This document shows, piece by piece, positions 6,034-11,727 of a stretch of 33,357 bases of DNA. This stretch comes from a virus. The notes under the pieces were generated by a model. That model made no database searches, was not told the DNA's origin, and saw only the letters and a program-made list of their open reading frames with translations. The translations under genes were made by a program, and so were the position numbers. The stretch is taken from positions 1 through 33,357 of IMG/VR virus record IMGVR_UViG_3300029319_000236; one strand, written 5' to 3'. Each line of letters begins with the position of its first letter. Position 1 is the stretch's first letter.

Positions 6034-6602
6034 TCTTGCACTAATTGAATTACATCGCCACCAGTATTACACCTACCAAAACATCTCCACGTCTGTGAGT
6101 CTGTCCAAACAACGAAGGATCTACCACGTTGTTCCTGGTGTAGAGGACACTTACCTGTAAGTAAATTCCCTACACCTTGTAGGTCTGTAATAACCTCGGC
6201 TACGTCTAATATATCTACAGAGTTTTTAACCATATCAAAAATGTTTGGGCCAAATCCAGTTTTATTAGTGGCTTGACCCAACCTTTTATTTGATACCCAA
6301 AACTCAGGTTGTGATTCCCATTTTGGAATAGGGCATGGTCTTATATTTCCATCTAGATCAGGACCATGTGCCTTTATCATCTTTAGTTCATACAAAGAAA
6401 GATGTATCCATCTAAGTTGTGACAAACTGTATTGACCATGAGGGCAACCTTTACATGCATCGATGTATCTCATTGCCTGTAAATAGTCTACCCTGTCGTT
6501 AGGATCTAGTGTCAATACTATATCCGAACAAGGCATACAGTTCCCATTCTTATCTTTAATCATAGCAATTCTCGGGTTGTTGTTGGCAGACCAGACTCTC
6601 AC
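5970..6602 (-). CDS. CHC2 zinc-finger protein, primase-like, lacking TOPRIM
   Basis: A 210-residue protein. The C-terminus carries a CHC2-type finger: G-K-C152-P-L-H155 ... W-R-C174-F-G-R-C178-N-T-G-G-D-V-I, the DnaG motif used to recognise template DNA. The last pair is spaced C-x3-C rather than the usual C-x2-C. The N-terminus has two further pairs, C22-M-P-C25 and C50-K-G-C53, probably a second zinc site. There is no TOPRIM or archaeo-eukaryotic primase domain, so it cannot make primers alone; it may act with the adjacent helicase and host primase. The start shown is GTG 6602; ATG 6563 (residue 14) is an alternative. Neither has a strong ribosome binding site. Confidence 0.75.
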   Translation of the reverse strand: MRVWSANNNPRIAMIKDKNGNCMPCSDIVLTLDPNDRVDYLQAMRYIDACKGCPHGQYSLSQLRWIHLSLYELKMIKAHGPDLDGNIRPCPIPKWESQPEFWVSNKRLGQATNKTGFGPNIFDMVKNSVDILDVAEVITDLQGVGNLLTGKCPLHQEQRGRSFVVWTDSQTWRCFGRCNTGGDVIQLVQECMERKINWERNTHNSMQREH

Positions 6603-6696
6603 TGGTCTTAGGTTCTATCATGAACGTTGGTATTTTTTTATAAACCTTGTGTTCTACATTGAAGGACAGGAAGAAAATCTTAACTCCCATGGACAT
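6556..6696 (-). CDS. Possible small ORF (46 aa) upstream of the zinc-finger gene
   Basis: An open frame from ATG 6696 to TAA 6556-6558 covers most of the 122-nt gap between the SSB-like gene and the zinc-finger gene, then overlaps the latter. Its stop overlaps an in-frame ATG (6563) of the zinc-finger gene, as in coupled translation. The sequence begins M-S-M-G-V-K-I-F-F-L-S-F-N-V. No strong ribosome binding site and no family. Could be chance. Confidence 0.22.
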   Translation of the reverse strand: MSMGVKIFFLSFNVEHKVYKKIPTFMIEPKTSESLVCQQQPENCYD

Positions 6697-6724
6697 GCAT
6701 ACTCTACACACCAACAACAATTTG

Positions 6725-7378
6725 TTATATAGTTTCTACCTCCTCGTCATCATCTGTACCCCAGTCTATTTCGTCTGTGTAAATCTCCTTTCCTAGTTTC
6801 GCCTTGTCAAACTGGTGTTTCCAATCTGTCAACCACTGTTTCTCTACCTCATCTCCAAAGTGTTTAGCAATCAAACCGCTACCAAGTAAAGTAGTCATGT
6901 TGTTGAATGCCATACCTTTCCTTACACCAGTTACATAGTCGTCATTAGACTGTCTGACTGGTGCAGATGGAGTCACTGTAGGTTTTACCTCTAAGTCTTT
7001 AGCAGCTTGAATAACATCCTGGATGTTGTCTGCTGGTGCATTAGTAGGTGTAAAGTCTTTGACGTTAAACCACCATGGATACGTTTGATTGCTTTTGTTT
7101 TCTGTCGCATTCATATTGAACACATATGTCTGTCCTACAACTGGCAGTTCATCTTGTGGAAAATTCACACTGCCTCCTACACTACGATCCCACCTTCCAT
7201 AGTTCCATCTATTTCCTTCTGGGTCACCCTCAAACACAATACCATGGTTGAGTTTGCCGATTGGTTCTCGAACTTCTTTCACCGTAAGTTTTGTATCATT
7301 AAACCAATATTGTTTTGACCCATCAGGTTTGTATGTAGGTTCATTTGCTTCATATGGAAACACATTTATCTTAGTCAT
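6725..7378 (-). CDS. Putative single-stranded DNA-binding protein
   Basis: A 217-residue protein. The first 110 residues are beta-rich with many aromatics (Y-W-F-N-D-T; G-N-R-W-N-Y-G-R-W-D; Y-P-W-W-F-N-V-K-D-F), as in OB-fold proteins that stack on bases. A Pro/Thr/Ala linker and a short helical part follow. The last 16 residues are very acidic (D-W-G-T-D-D-D-E-E-V-E-T-I), the type of tail through which SSBs and T7 gp2.5-like proteins recruit partners. Position upstream of the zinc-finger and helicase genes supports this. No direct family match is claimed. AAGGAG precedes ATG 7378, and a TTAGTAACA dyad lies immediately upstream, so the gene is probably regulated separately from the genes before it. 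Confidence 0.55.
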   Translation of the reverse strand: MTKINVFPYEANEPTYKPDGSKQYWFNDTKLTVKEVREPIGKLNHGIVFEGDPEGNRWNYGRWDRSVGGSVNFPQDELPVVGQTYVFNMNATENKSNQTYPWWFNVKDFTPTNAPADNIQDVIQAAKDLEVKPTVTPSAPVRQSNDDYVTGVRKGMAFNNMTTLLGSGLIAKHFGDEVEKQWLTDWKHQFDKAKLGKEIYTDEIDWGTDDDEEVETI

Positions 7379-7398
7379 TTTTTCTCCTTATCTATTCC

Positions 7399-7420
7399 TT
7401 AGTAACACAGTTGTTACTAA
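7399..7420 (-). promoter_or_regulatory. TTAGTAACA operator dyad
   Basis: TTAGTAACA (7399-7407) and TGTTACTAA (7412-7420) form a perfect 9-bp inverted repeat with a 4-bp spacer, about 20 bp upstream of the SSB-like start codon. A further half-site TGTTACTA lies at 7465-7472. The same 9-mer recurs as a cluster at 14448-14525. Likely the operator of a phage regulator; the adjacent ribbon-helix-helix protein is the obvious candidate. Confidence 0.6.
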
Positions 7421-7439
7421 CTAAGCTTGTAATACTACC

Positions 7440-7458
7440 CACCCCCTTAAGGGGGGTG
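7440..7458 (-). other. GC-rich hairpin between the RHH and SSB-like genes
   Basis: The perfect palindrome CCCCCTTAAGGGGG (7442-7455) is extended to CACCCCC / GGGGGGTG with one bulged G and a TTAA loop. It is exceptionally GC-rich for this phage. No T-run follows on either strand, so it looks like an attenuator, pause or RNA-processing stem rather than a full terminator. Confidence 0.45.
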
Positions 7459-7472
7459 TATTGTTGTTACTA

Positions 7473-7625
7473 TTATATTTTTTCTTTTATTTGTAGGTAC
7501 TTTTCTGCATAGAGTAATGCCAAGTGCAAGGCTTTACCTTGACTGACATTCTGTTCTGCTGCAAAAATCTTTAGTCTTGTGTGTACATTATCTTGCACAC
7601 CTCTGATACTCAAGATCTTATTCAT
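7473..7625 (-). CDS. Ribbon-helix-helix (Arc/CopG-type) regulator
   Basis: A 50-residue protein, ATG 7625 to TAA 7473-7475. It reads I-L-S-I-R-G-V (a strand with alternating polar residues), then a helix V-H-T-R-L-K-I-F-A-A-E-Q, a turn N-V-S-Q-G-K, and a second helix A-L-H-L-A-L-L-Y-A-E-K-Y-L. That strand-helix-turn-helix order and length is the Arc/CopG ribbon-helix-helix fold, whose dimers read DNA with the paired strands. GGAGA precedes the ATG. The start overlaps the upstream gene's stop by 4 nt (ATGA). The TTAGTAACA operators begin right after its stop, so it may control the SSB-like gene and, through matching sites, the late region. Confidence 0.7.
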   Translation of the reverse strand: MNKILSIRGVQDNVHTRLKIFAAEQNVSQGKALHLALLYAEKYLQIKEKI

Positions 7626-7915
7626 ACTTGTCTCCTTTCCATGTCTTGTTGCATTAAACGTATAGTCTCACGACTCTCCAACAAACTCTCTGACATTTTC
7701 TCTAGGTTCTCCACTATATGTCTTAAGTTTGCATCTGTTTTGTTTAAGAGTGCATCTTTCTGGTCTGCCTCCTTGGTCATTCTCTCTACGAATCTTGCAT
7801 TACTATGCATATCCATGTCTTGTTCGCAAGGTGGACATATCCAATCTCTGCCTACCAGTCTTGTGTTATCTCCACCAACTGGTCTGGCACATGCATCACA
7901 AATTTCTTTACCCAT
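7622..7915 (-). CDS. Zinc-binding coiled-coil protein
   Basis: A 97-residue protein. An N-terminal two-pair cysteine site, C6-D-A-C9 and C27-P-P-C30, should bind one zinc. The rest (about 35-97) is a charged helix with heptad-like spacing (L-L-N-K-T-D-A-N-L-R-H-I-V-E-N-L-E-K-M-S-E-S-L-L-E), i.e. a coiled coil. No known family. It lies between another Cys-rich protein and the RHH regulator in the early operon. A role as a host-takeover adaptor or DNA-binding protein is conceivable, but not supported beyond the zinc site. AAGGAA precedes ATG 7915. Confidence 0.6.
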   Translation of the reverse strand: MGKEICDACARPVGGDNTRLVGRDWICPPCEQDMDMHSNARFVERMTKEADQKDALLNKTDANLRHIVENLEKMSESLLESRETIRLMQQDMERRQV

Positions 7916-7931
7916 ATTTATTCCTTTCTTT

Positions 7932-8207
7932 TTATGGTGTATATCTTTCTGTTAGTTGTTCACATGTACACTCATTGCCATCTAATTTTTCATGGAATGC
8001 AGTCTCGCATTCTTCACAATAGTTAGACGGTTTCTTAGACCGTACATGTAAACCATGGTTGTAGTCTTGGAATACAATGTTGCATTCCTTACAACGATAC
8101 CAAGTTGAACCACCTTCGTAGTGACAATCATCCCAATGTTTCTCATAGAAATCAGGGTCACCCAGATAGTGCATTTCATTTTGTATATCTGTCAACGTTC
8201 TACTCAT
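7932..8207 (-). CDS. Small Cys-rich zinc-binding protein
   Basis: A 91-residue acidic protein. Paired cysteines C39-K-E-C42, C64-E-E-C67 and C80-T-C82, with nearby His residues, indicate one or two zinc sites. The N-terminus (L-T-D-I-Q-N-E-M-H-Y-L-G-D-P-D-F-Y-E-K-H-W-D-D) is helical. No family recognised. The start at ATG 8207 abuts the stop of the adenine methyltransferase gene (8208), so the two genes are co-translated. It may be an accessory to the methyltransferases, but that is position-based only. Confidence 0.55.
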   Translation of the reverse strand: MSRTLTDIQNEMHYLGDPDFYEKHWDDCHYEGGSTWYRCKECNIVFQDYNHGLHVRSKKPSNYCEECETAFHEKLDGNECTCEQLTERYTP

Positions 8208-8693
8208 TTATAATTTTTTATACCTTTCTTGAACTGTAATTTTAGGCGTACCATTATCTGTGTTTCCCTGAAACACTATGACTGCACTAGGAAAAGGTGC
8301 AGATGATTTTGATCCACCAAACTTTAACCTACCTCTAACAAGGCGAATTTCCTTAGACTTCATGACGTAATCATGCCACCATTTTGTATCTGTTCTTGAT
8401 GGAACTAAACAAACTACAGTTGCCCCATCAAACTTTGCAGACAGGTATGCCTTTTGTACCCATGAACCAATCCAATTACCATAAGGAGGATTAAGCCAAC
8501 TAACTTCACTCCATACTTTGTCTAGTGCATCGTTCTCCTTGGTATAATATTTATTACATTTTGCCGTTCTTGGTGCTGCTGCAAGATCAATTTCAAAATT
8601 AAATTCTTCATTCAATAAATCAAAAAATTCTTGTGGTGTTTCCCATGTATGTTTATCACTCATGTAATGTACTTTCATTTTCTTTTTACTCAC
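8208..8693 (-). CDS. Phage N6-adenine DNA methyltransferase (Dam/DNMT family)
   Basis: A 161-residue protein. T-W-E-T-P-Q-E-F-F-D-L-L-N-E-E-F (16-31), F-E-I-D-L-A-A, the catalytic S-W-L-N-P-P-Y-G near 69-76, V-V-C-L-V-P-S-R-T-D-T-K-W-W-H-D, and R-L-V-R-G-R-L-K-F-G identify the phage DNA N-6-adenine-methyltransferase family. It transfers a methyl group from SAM to adenine in DNA, typically to evade host restriction or replace host Dam. The GTG start at 8693 follows the C5 methyltransferase stop directly and has AAAGGA 6 nt upstream, so it is preferred over ATG 8678 or 8663. Motifs look intact. Confidence 0.88.
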   Translation of the reverse strand: MSKKKMKVHYMSDKHTWETPQEFFDLLNEEFNFEIDLAAAPRTAKCNKYYTKENDALDKVWSEVSWLNPPYGNWIGSWVQKAYLSAKFDGATVVCLVPSRTDTKWWHDYVMKSKEIRLVRGRLKFGGSKSSAPFPSAVIVFQGNTDNGTPKITVQERYKKL

Positions 8694-9659
8694 TTATAAT
8701 CCTTTCAATATTCCATAGGCAACTGCAGCCTGTTTAGGTACGACTCCATTGCCTAGGAGTTTAAGTTTTGTAGATCTAGCCAACCCTCTTCCCATCCCAT
8801 GAGCCACTGCACGAACAGTGGGTTTAGTCGGTATGGATGGGGCAAGGTCTGGTCTTTCTCTGATGACGTCTTCCCATCTTGGGTCTGTGAGACCTGGGGG
8901 AAATTCCATTGGTCTTCTACTTGGTCTGTTAGACCTTTCCCTTGACCTGTTTTTGTTAGACCTGTCTTGCCCTTTATCCCATCTGCTGCCAATGGTGTCT
9001 TCCAGTTCTCTGCCTGACCCTTTAGTAAGAACGTTCCGTTCGACCTTGTCGCATACTGAGTTGTCGCTGGTGTCTGCCATAGTGCTGCCTCTCCCAGTGA
9101 CGATGGTCTCACCTTCACGTTTGCCGAGGAGTTTGGTGCTTCTGGCATCGTGTCTGGTGTGGGCCAAGATAAAAACTCGTTCTCGTCTGTGAGGTGATCC
9201 GACTTCGTTAGCTCGTAAAGTAATCCATCTTGCATCATACCCCAACGTGGAAAGTTCTCCAACGACAAGTTGGATGCCTCCACGAAAGAGACCTGGGACG
9301 TTCTCCAAGAACAACTCTCTTGGTCGTATCTCGCCAACCAATCTCTTGATGTCTTCCCATAACCATCGTTCGTCTTCTGTTCCTTCTCTTCTTCCTGCAA
9401 TTGAGAATGGTTGACATGGGAATCCTCCAATGATTGCATCCACTCTTCCAACAAATGGTTTGCTGTCGAGGGTGTTGGTGTTAGACCAAACAGGCGCTTT
9501 ATCCAACGAACCTGTTTCCATTTTGTCAACCAAAAGTGTTGCGGCTTCAAAGTCTCTCTCCACATATACGAGTGGGATAGCATTTGGGTTACATCGTTTA
9601 TATGCAACGTCAAGTCCTCCTGCTCCCGAGTAGAGGGACATGTAGGTATGTATAACCAC
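8694..9659 (-). CDS. dcm: DNA (cytosine-5-)-methyltransferase
   Basis: A 321-residue C5 methyltransferase. Visible motifs: I, S-L-Y-S-G-A-G-G-L-D; IV, G-G-F-P-C-Q-P-F-S with the catalytic Cys; VI, F-L-E-N-V-P-G-L; VIII, S-P-H-R-R-E-R-V-F-I-L-A; and at the C-terminus X, L-G-N-G-V-V-P-K-Q-A-A. The segment between VIII and X (about 165-295), where the target recognition domain lies, is unusually Arg/Ser/Asp-rich and low-complexity. The likely reason is that a second reading frame runs through the same DNA. The start is GTG 9659, 9 nt after AAGGAG. It methylates cytosine in a sequence that cannot be read from the gene; self-protection from restriction is the likely role. The adenine methyltransferase follows directly. 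Confidence 0.9.
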   Translation of the reverse strand: MVIHTYMSLYSGAGGLDVAYKRCNPNAIPLVYVERDFEAATLLVDKMETGSLDKAPVWSNTNTLDSKPFVGRVDAIIGGFPCQPFSIAGRREGTEDERWLWEDIKRLVGEIRPRELFLENVPGLFRGGIQLVVGELSTLGYDARWITLRANEVGSPHRRERVFILAHTRHDARSTKLLGKREGETIVTGRGSTMADTSDNSVCDKVERNVLTKGSGRELEDTIGSRWDKGQDRSNKNRSRERSNRPSRRPMEFPPGLTDPRWEDVIRERPDLAPSIPTKPTVRAVAHGMGRGLARSTKLKLLGNGVVPKQAAVAYGILKGL

Positions 9660-9661
9660 AC
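8753..9661 (-). CDS. Overlapping gene in the C5 methyltransferase: W-x-T-P repeat protein
   Basis: A second frame on the same strand stays open for 302 codons inside the methyltransferase gene. Its translation is not random: S-W-R-T-S-Q (118-123), F-P-R-W-G-M-M (138-143), three W-x-T-P motifs (W166-P-T-P, W195-Q-T-P, W220-K-T-P), and an ending R-L-N-P-L-F-V-Q-W-L-M-G-W then G-W-L-D-L (278-297). I recall standalone phage proteins near methyltransferases with this order, ending N-P-x-F-V-E-W-L-M-G-x-P-x-G-W-T-D. The GTG at 9661 shares AAGGAG with the methyltransferase GTG at 9659 (7- versus 9-nt spacing). The family-like part begins near residue 100, so a later start is possible. Function unknown. 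Confidence 0.5.
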   Translation of the reverse strand: MWLYIPTCPSTREQEDLTLHINDVTQMLSHSYMWRETLKPQHFWLTKWKQVRWIKRLFGLTPTPSTANHLLEEWMQSLEDSHVNHSQLQEEEKEQKTNDGYGKTSRDWLARYDQESCSWRTSQVSFVEASNLSLENFPRWGMMQDGLLYELTKSDHLTDENEFLSWPTPDTMPEAPNSSANVKVRPSSLGEAALWQTPATTQYATRSNGTFLLKGQAENWKTPLAADGIKGKTGLTKTGQGKGLTDQVEDQWNFPQVSQTQDGKTSSEKDQTLPHPYRLNPLFVQWLMGWEEGWLDLQNLNS

Positions 9662-9725
9662 TTATAATCTCCTTTCCATTTCATTTAATTTAATTGTATC
9701 ATACATGTTTGTACGATGTGTAAGT

Positions 9726-9995
9726 TTATTCATCTGCATACTCTTTGTAGAACTGATGAACAAATGAACCCAACCCAACACCATTACTTCCTTGTTCTAT
9801 CTCACTATCCCATAGATGTTGTCTGATAGGTTTCAGTTTCTTTAGCATGAAGTCACATGCCTCTTTGCCATTTTGATCTCCTGTTTCTCGCAGAAGTCTC
9901 ATTGTTACATCAACACAGAAAGACATAGCCTCGTTGCCCTCTTGTGTGTTGAGGTAGTTGACTGCAGCCAACTCGTTATCATCATCTGATGCCAT
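9726..9995 (-). CDS. Hypothetical acidic protein (89 aa)
   Basis: An 89-residue, mostly helical protein, acidic at the N-terminus (A-S-D-D-D-N-E-L) with a central helix (E-A-M-S-F-C-V-D-V-T-M-R-L-L-R) and an aromatic C-terminus (F-V-H-Q-F-Y-K-E-Y-A-D-E). No family recognised. TTTCCTT on the forward strand (AAGGAAA leftward) precedes ATG 9995. It ends the run of small genes before the methyltransferases. The following 9660-9725 gap shows only the methyltransferase ribosome binding site. Confidence 0.6.
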   Translation of the reverse strand: MASDDDNELAAVNYLNTQEGNEAMSFCVDVTMRLLRETGDQNGKEACDFMLKKLKPIRQHLWDSEIEQGSNGVGLGSFVHQFYKEYADE

Positions 9996-9996
9996 A

Positions 9997-10149
9997 TTAT
10001 TTTCCTTTCAAGTTGTCTTTGCACACATAGTATGCCGACATTGTATGTATTGTTTGAATTGCCATCTCTTCTGTAATCTTGTCTCTTGATAGCTCACTTA
10101 CCAAGTCTTCAAGATCCTCAAGCAATGTTCTGTTGTTAAGTTTTTCCAT
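9997..10149 (-). CDS. Small hypothetical helical protein (50 aa)
   Basis: A 50-residue frame, ATG 10149 to TAA 9997-9999, immediately after the previous stop (10150) and one base from the next start (9995). This exact tiling supports it. The sequence is two amphipathic helices (L-L-E-D-L-E-D-L-V-S-E-L-S-R; E-M-A-I-Q-T-I-H-T-M-S-A-Y-Y-V). Leucine spacing suggests dimerisation. No family recognised. Confidence 0.55.
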   Translation of the reverse strand: MEKLNNRTLLEDLEDLVSELSRDKITEEMAIQTIHTMSAYYVCKDNLKGK

Positions 10150-10275
10150 TTACTTTTCCTCTCTATCCTTGTTGTTTACAAGTCTATCTTTAATAATCTT
10201 TTGAACTGCAAGTTCTGTTTCTTCGTCTCCATTGATACTTACAATCTTTATGTGACTTCCTATTTGTTTTACCAT
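10150..10275 (-). CDS. Small hypothetical protein (41 aa)
   Basis: A 41-residue frame, ATG 10275 to TAA 10150-10152, abutting the next ATG at 10149. GGAGG lies just upstream (forward strand CCTCC at 10283-10287). It reads as one strand (S-H-I-K-I-V-S-I-N-G) and one helix (E-L-A-V-Q-K-I-I-K-D-R-L-V-N-N), a simple beta-alpha unit. Function unknown; supported by ribosome binding site and tiling. Confidence 0.55.
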   Translation of the reverse strand: MVKQIGSHIKIVSINGDEETELAVQKIIKDRLVNNKDREEK

Positions 10276-10277
10276 TT

Positions 10278-10589
10278 TTATACCTCCTCTCCTGTGTATT
10301 CTATTTCTATACCTATCTGATTTTCTATGTCCTCAATCTGCAAGTCCAGGTCACCGTCTGTCATTGCATAATAGAACATTGTGAAATCATCGAAGTATAT
10401 TTTGTCAATCAATGCAATATCGAGAACTGTTTCAAGGAAAGTGAAAGGTATTTGATCCACAACCTTGTCTCGTACTATCATCCTTATCTCTTGCATATCA
10501 CCCTCATCTATGTTCAATACATCGTACAAGTTGTGACATGTTATCTTGTCTTGTTCCAATGCCTTTTGTATCAGTTCTTGTTTGTCCAT
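10278..10589 (-). CDS. Acidic hypothetical protein (103 aa)
   Basis: A 103-residue protein, strongly acidic, especially in the last 30 residues (D-G-D-L-D-L-Q-I-E-D-I-E-N-Q-I-G-I-E-I-E-Y-T-G-E-E-V). The N-terminal half is helical. Small acidic early phage proteins often mimic DNA or bind host enzymes, but no specific match is seen. AAGGAGAA leftward precedes ATG 10589. Part of the tightly tiled early gene run. Confidence 0.6.
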   Translation of the reverse strand: MDKQELIQKALEQDKITCHNLYDVLNIDEGDMQEIRMIVRDKVVDQIPFTFLETVLDIALIDKIYFDDFTMFYYAMTDGDLDLQIEDIENQIGIEIEYTGEEV

Positions 10590-10599
10590 CTTATTCTCC

Positions 10600-10761
10600 T
10601 TATTCTTTATGTTCTTTTAATTGGTATCCATCTTCACAACCATTACACATCAACAACACCCCATGTTTCAACCCATCTTTAGAACTATCATATATATAAG
10701 TATCTATGTGTCCTTCTGGGCATACTCTTGGTGTAAACTTTCGTTTCTCATTCCAACTCAT
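10600..10761 (-). CDS. Small zinc-ribbon-like protein (53 aa)
   Basis: Starting at ATG 10761 (TAATG overlap with the upstream gene) gives 53 residues; an in-frame ATG at 10794 would extend into that gene and is less likely. It contains R-V-C-P-E-G-H-I-D-T-Y-I-Y-D then L-L-M-C-N-G-C-E-D-G-Y, i.e. a C-x3-H ... C-x2-C set that could bind one zinc. AAAGG lies about 10 nt before the start. No family recognised. Confidence 0.55.
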   Translation of the reverse strand: MSWNEKRKFTPRVCPEGHIDTYIYDSSKDGLKHGVLLMCNGCEDGYQLKEHKE

Positions 10762-10919
10762 TACTCTATTACCTTTCTGATACGAACATCGCATCCATTT
10801 TTTCTCAATTCTTTTGCAATTATCTTTGCATCCTCTAAGGTGTGAAGATAATAGTTATGCTCAAAATCTCCACTGCACACAGAGTACACTTCTTCTTTAT
10901 TATCTGTTCTTACTGCCAT
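10761..10919 (-). CDS. Small hypothetical protein (52 aa)
   Basis: A 52-residue frame, ATG 10919 to TAA 10761-10763, overlapping the next start by one base. Pattern: strand (E-E-V-Y-S-V-C-S-G-D), turn, helix (T-L-E-D-A-K-I-I-A-K-E-L-R-K-N-G), strand (D-V-R-I-R-K-V-I-E). This is a compact beta-alpha-beta domain often seen in small phage proteins that align with 'N-x-x-x-A-x-x-I-A-x-x-L' helices. AAGGAC precedes the ATG. Function unknown. Confidence 0.6.
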   Translation of the reverse strand: MAVRTDNKEEVYSVCSGDFEHNYYLHTLEDAKIIAKELRKNGCDVRIRKVIE

Positions 10920-10933
10920 AATTTTTGTCCTTT

Positions 10934-11710
10934 CTATTTACTGTAGGAATATTCTATTCCCTCTTTGTTCATTCGTATCAATGCCTTTGAAGCCTCACTC
11001 CCACTCTTTTGTGTACCATGTAGTAACAGTGCAAAATTTCCCTTATCCTTGATTGCATATCTCTCATTGTGGTCAATCGGTAAGGTAGTTTCACTTGGAT
11101 GATACACCACCTCTGCACTCTTCATTCCAAACTCATCGATAATATAATCCTCTTTCCCTCCTCTACTTGCATTCATAGAGAAGTTCTCAGGTTGCAGTCC
11201 TTCACTCTTTAGCTCTTGCATCCACTTCACACTCTTTGTGTATGCATAGAACTGGATGTCTTTGTTCATTTTGGCTGCATGAAACCATGCCTCCATGTAT
11301 TCTTTCACAAAGAAATCGCCACCCACATGTACTCTGATGATGTCGGCAGGTCTTGGTATTGAGTTCTTAATTAGGTCTGTCATCTCAATTACATTCTCTT
11401 TATACCTATCTTTTACCCAACGACTTGTCAACAAATCCATGTTGTACTTTCTCTGATTGTACATACCAGTATACTGTGCCTCTTGGATTGCACTGAAACA
11501 CCTGAACTTTGCACCCTTGCCATCTAATACTTCTCGCCTTCCTGTTTTTCTATCTGTGATTGCAAACGTCCTGCATTCATCGGCAGATGGACAAGTAAAC
11601 CCACTCAACAAACTAACGGTGTACACTATAGGATTCTCCTTAGGATACCATTCTTTTATCTTGTTGAGTTTAGCATTGTCCTTCTCCCTACTAAACTTTA
11701 AACGATCCAT
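10934..11710 (-). CDS. GP88-like phage protein
   Basis: A 258-residue protein. T-V-S-L-L-S-G-F-T-C40-P-S-A-D-E-C46-R near the start, K-F-R-C71-F-S-A near 68-74, and the core I-R-V-H-V-G-G-D-F-F-V-K-E-Y-M-E-A-W-F followed by I-Q-F-Y-A-Y-T-K-S match the 'gene product 88' family first described in mycobacteriophages. The three cysteines with the H-V-G-G-D-F motif suggest a metal or Fe-S site, and a radical-SAM-like fold has crossed my mind, but the family's reaction is not established. It is the largest of the early leftward genes before the methyltransferases. GGAGATATAG precedes ATG 11710. Confidence 0.72.
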   Translation of the reverse strand: MDRLKFSREKDNAKLNKIKEWYPKENPIVYTVSLLSGFTCPSADECRTFAITDRKTGRREVLDGKGAKFRCFSAIQEAQYTGMYNQRKYNMDLLTSRWVKDRYKENVIEMTDLIKNSIPRPADIIRVHVGGDFFVKEYMEAWFHAAKMNKDIQFYAYTKSVKWMQELKSEGLQPENFSMNASRGGKEDYIIDEFGMKSAEVVYHPSETTLPIDHNERYAIKDKGNFALLLHGTQKSGSEASKALIRMNKEGIEYSYSK

Positions 11711-11727
11711 CTATATCTCCTCGTTTT

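Noticed and set aside
6609-6617. TAGGTTCTA upstream of the zinc-finger gene, identical to one array variant
   Set aside because: A single 9-mer in AT-rich DNA is not significant, and no other copies are near.
8818-9192. 124-codon rightward frame opposite the C5 methyltransferase
   Set aside because: Leu/Ser-rich antisense translation without a ribosome binding site or recognisable motifs, unlike the same-strand overlapping frame, which has ordered family-like motifs.
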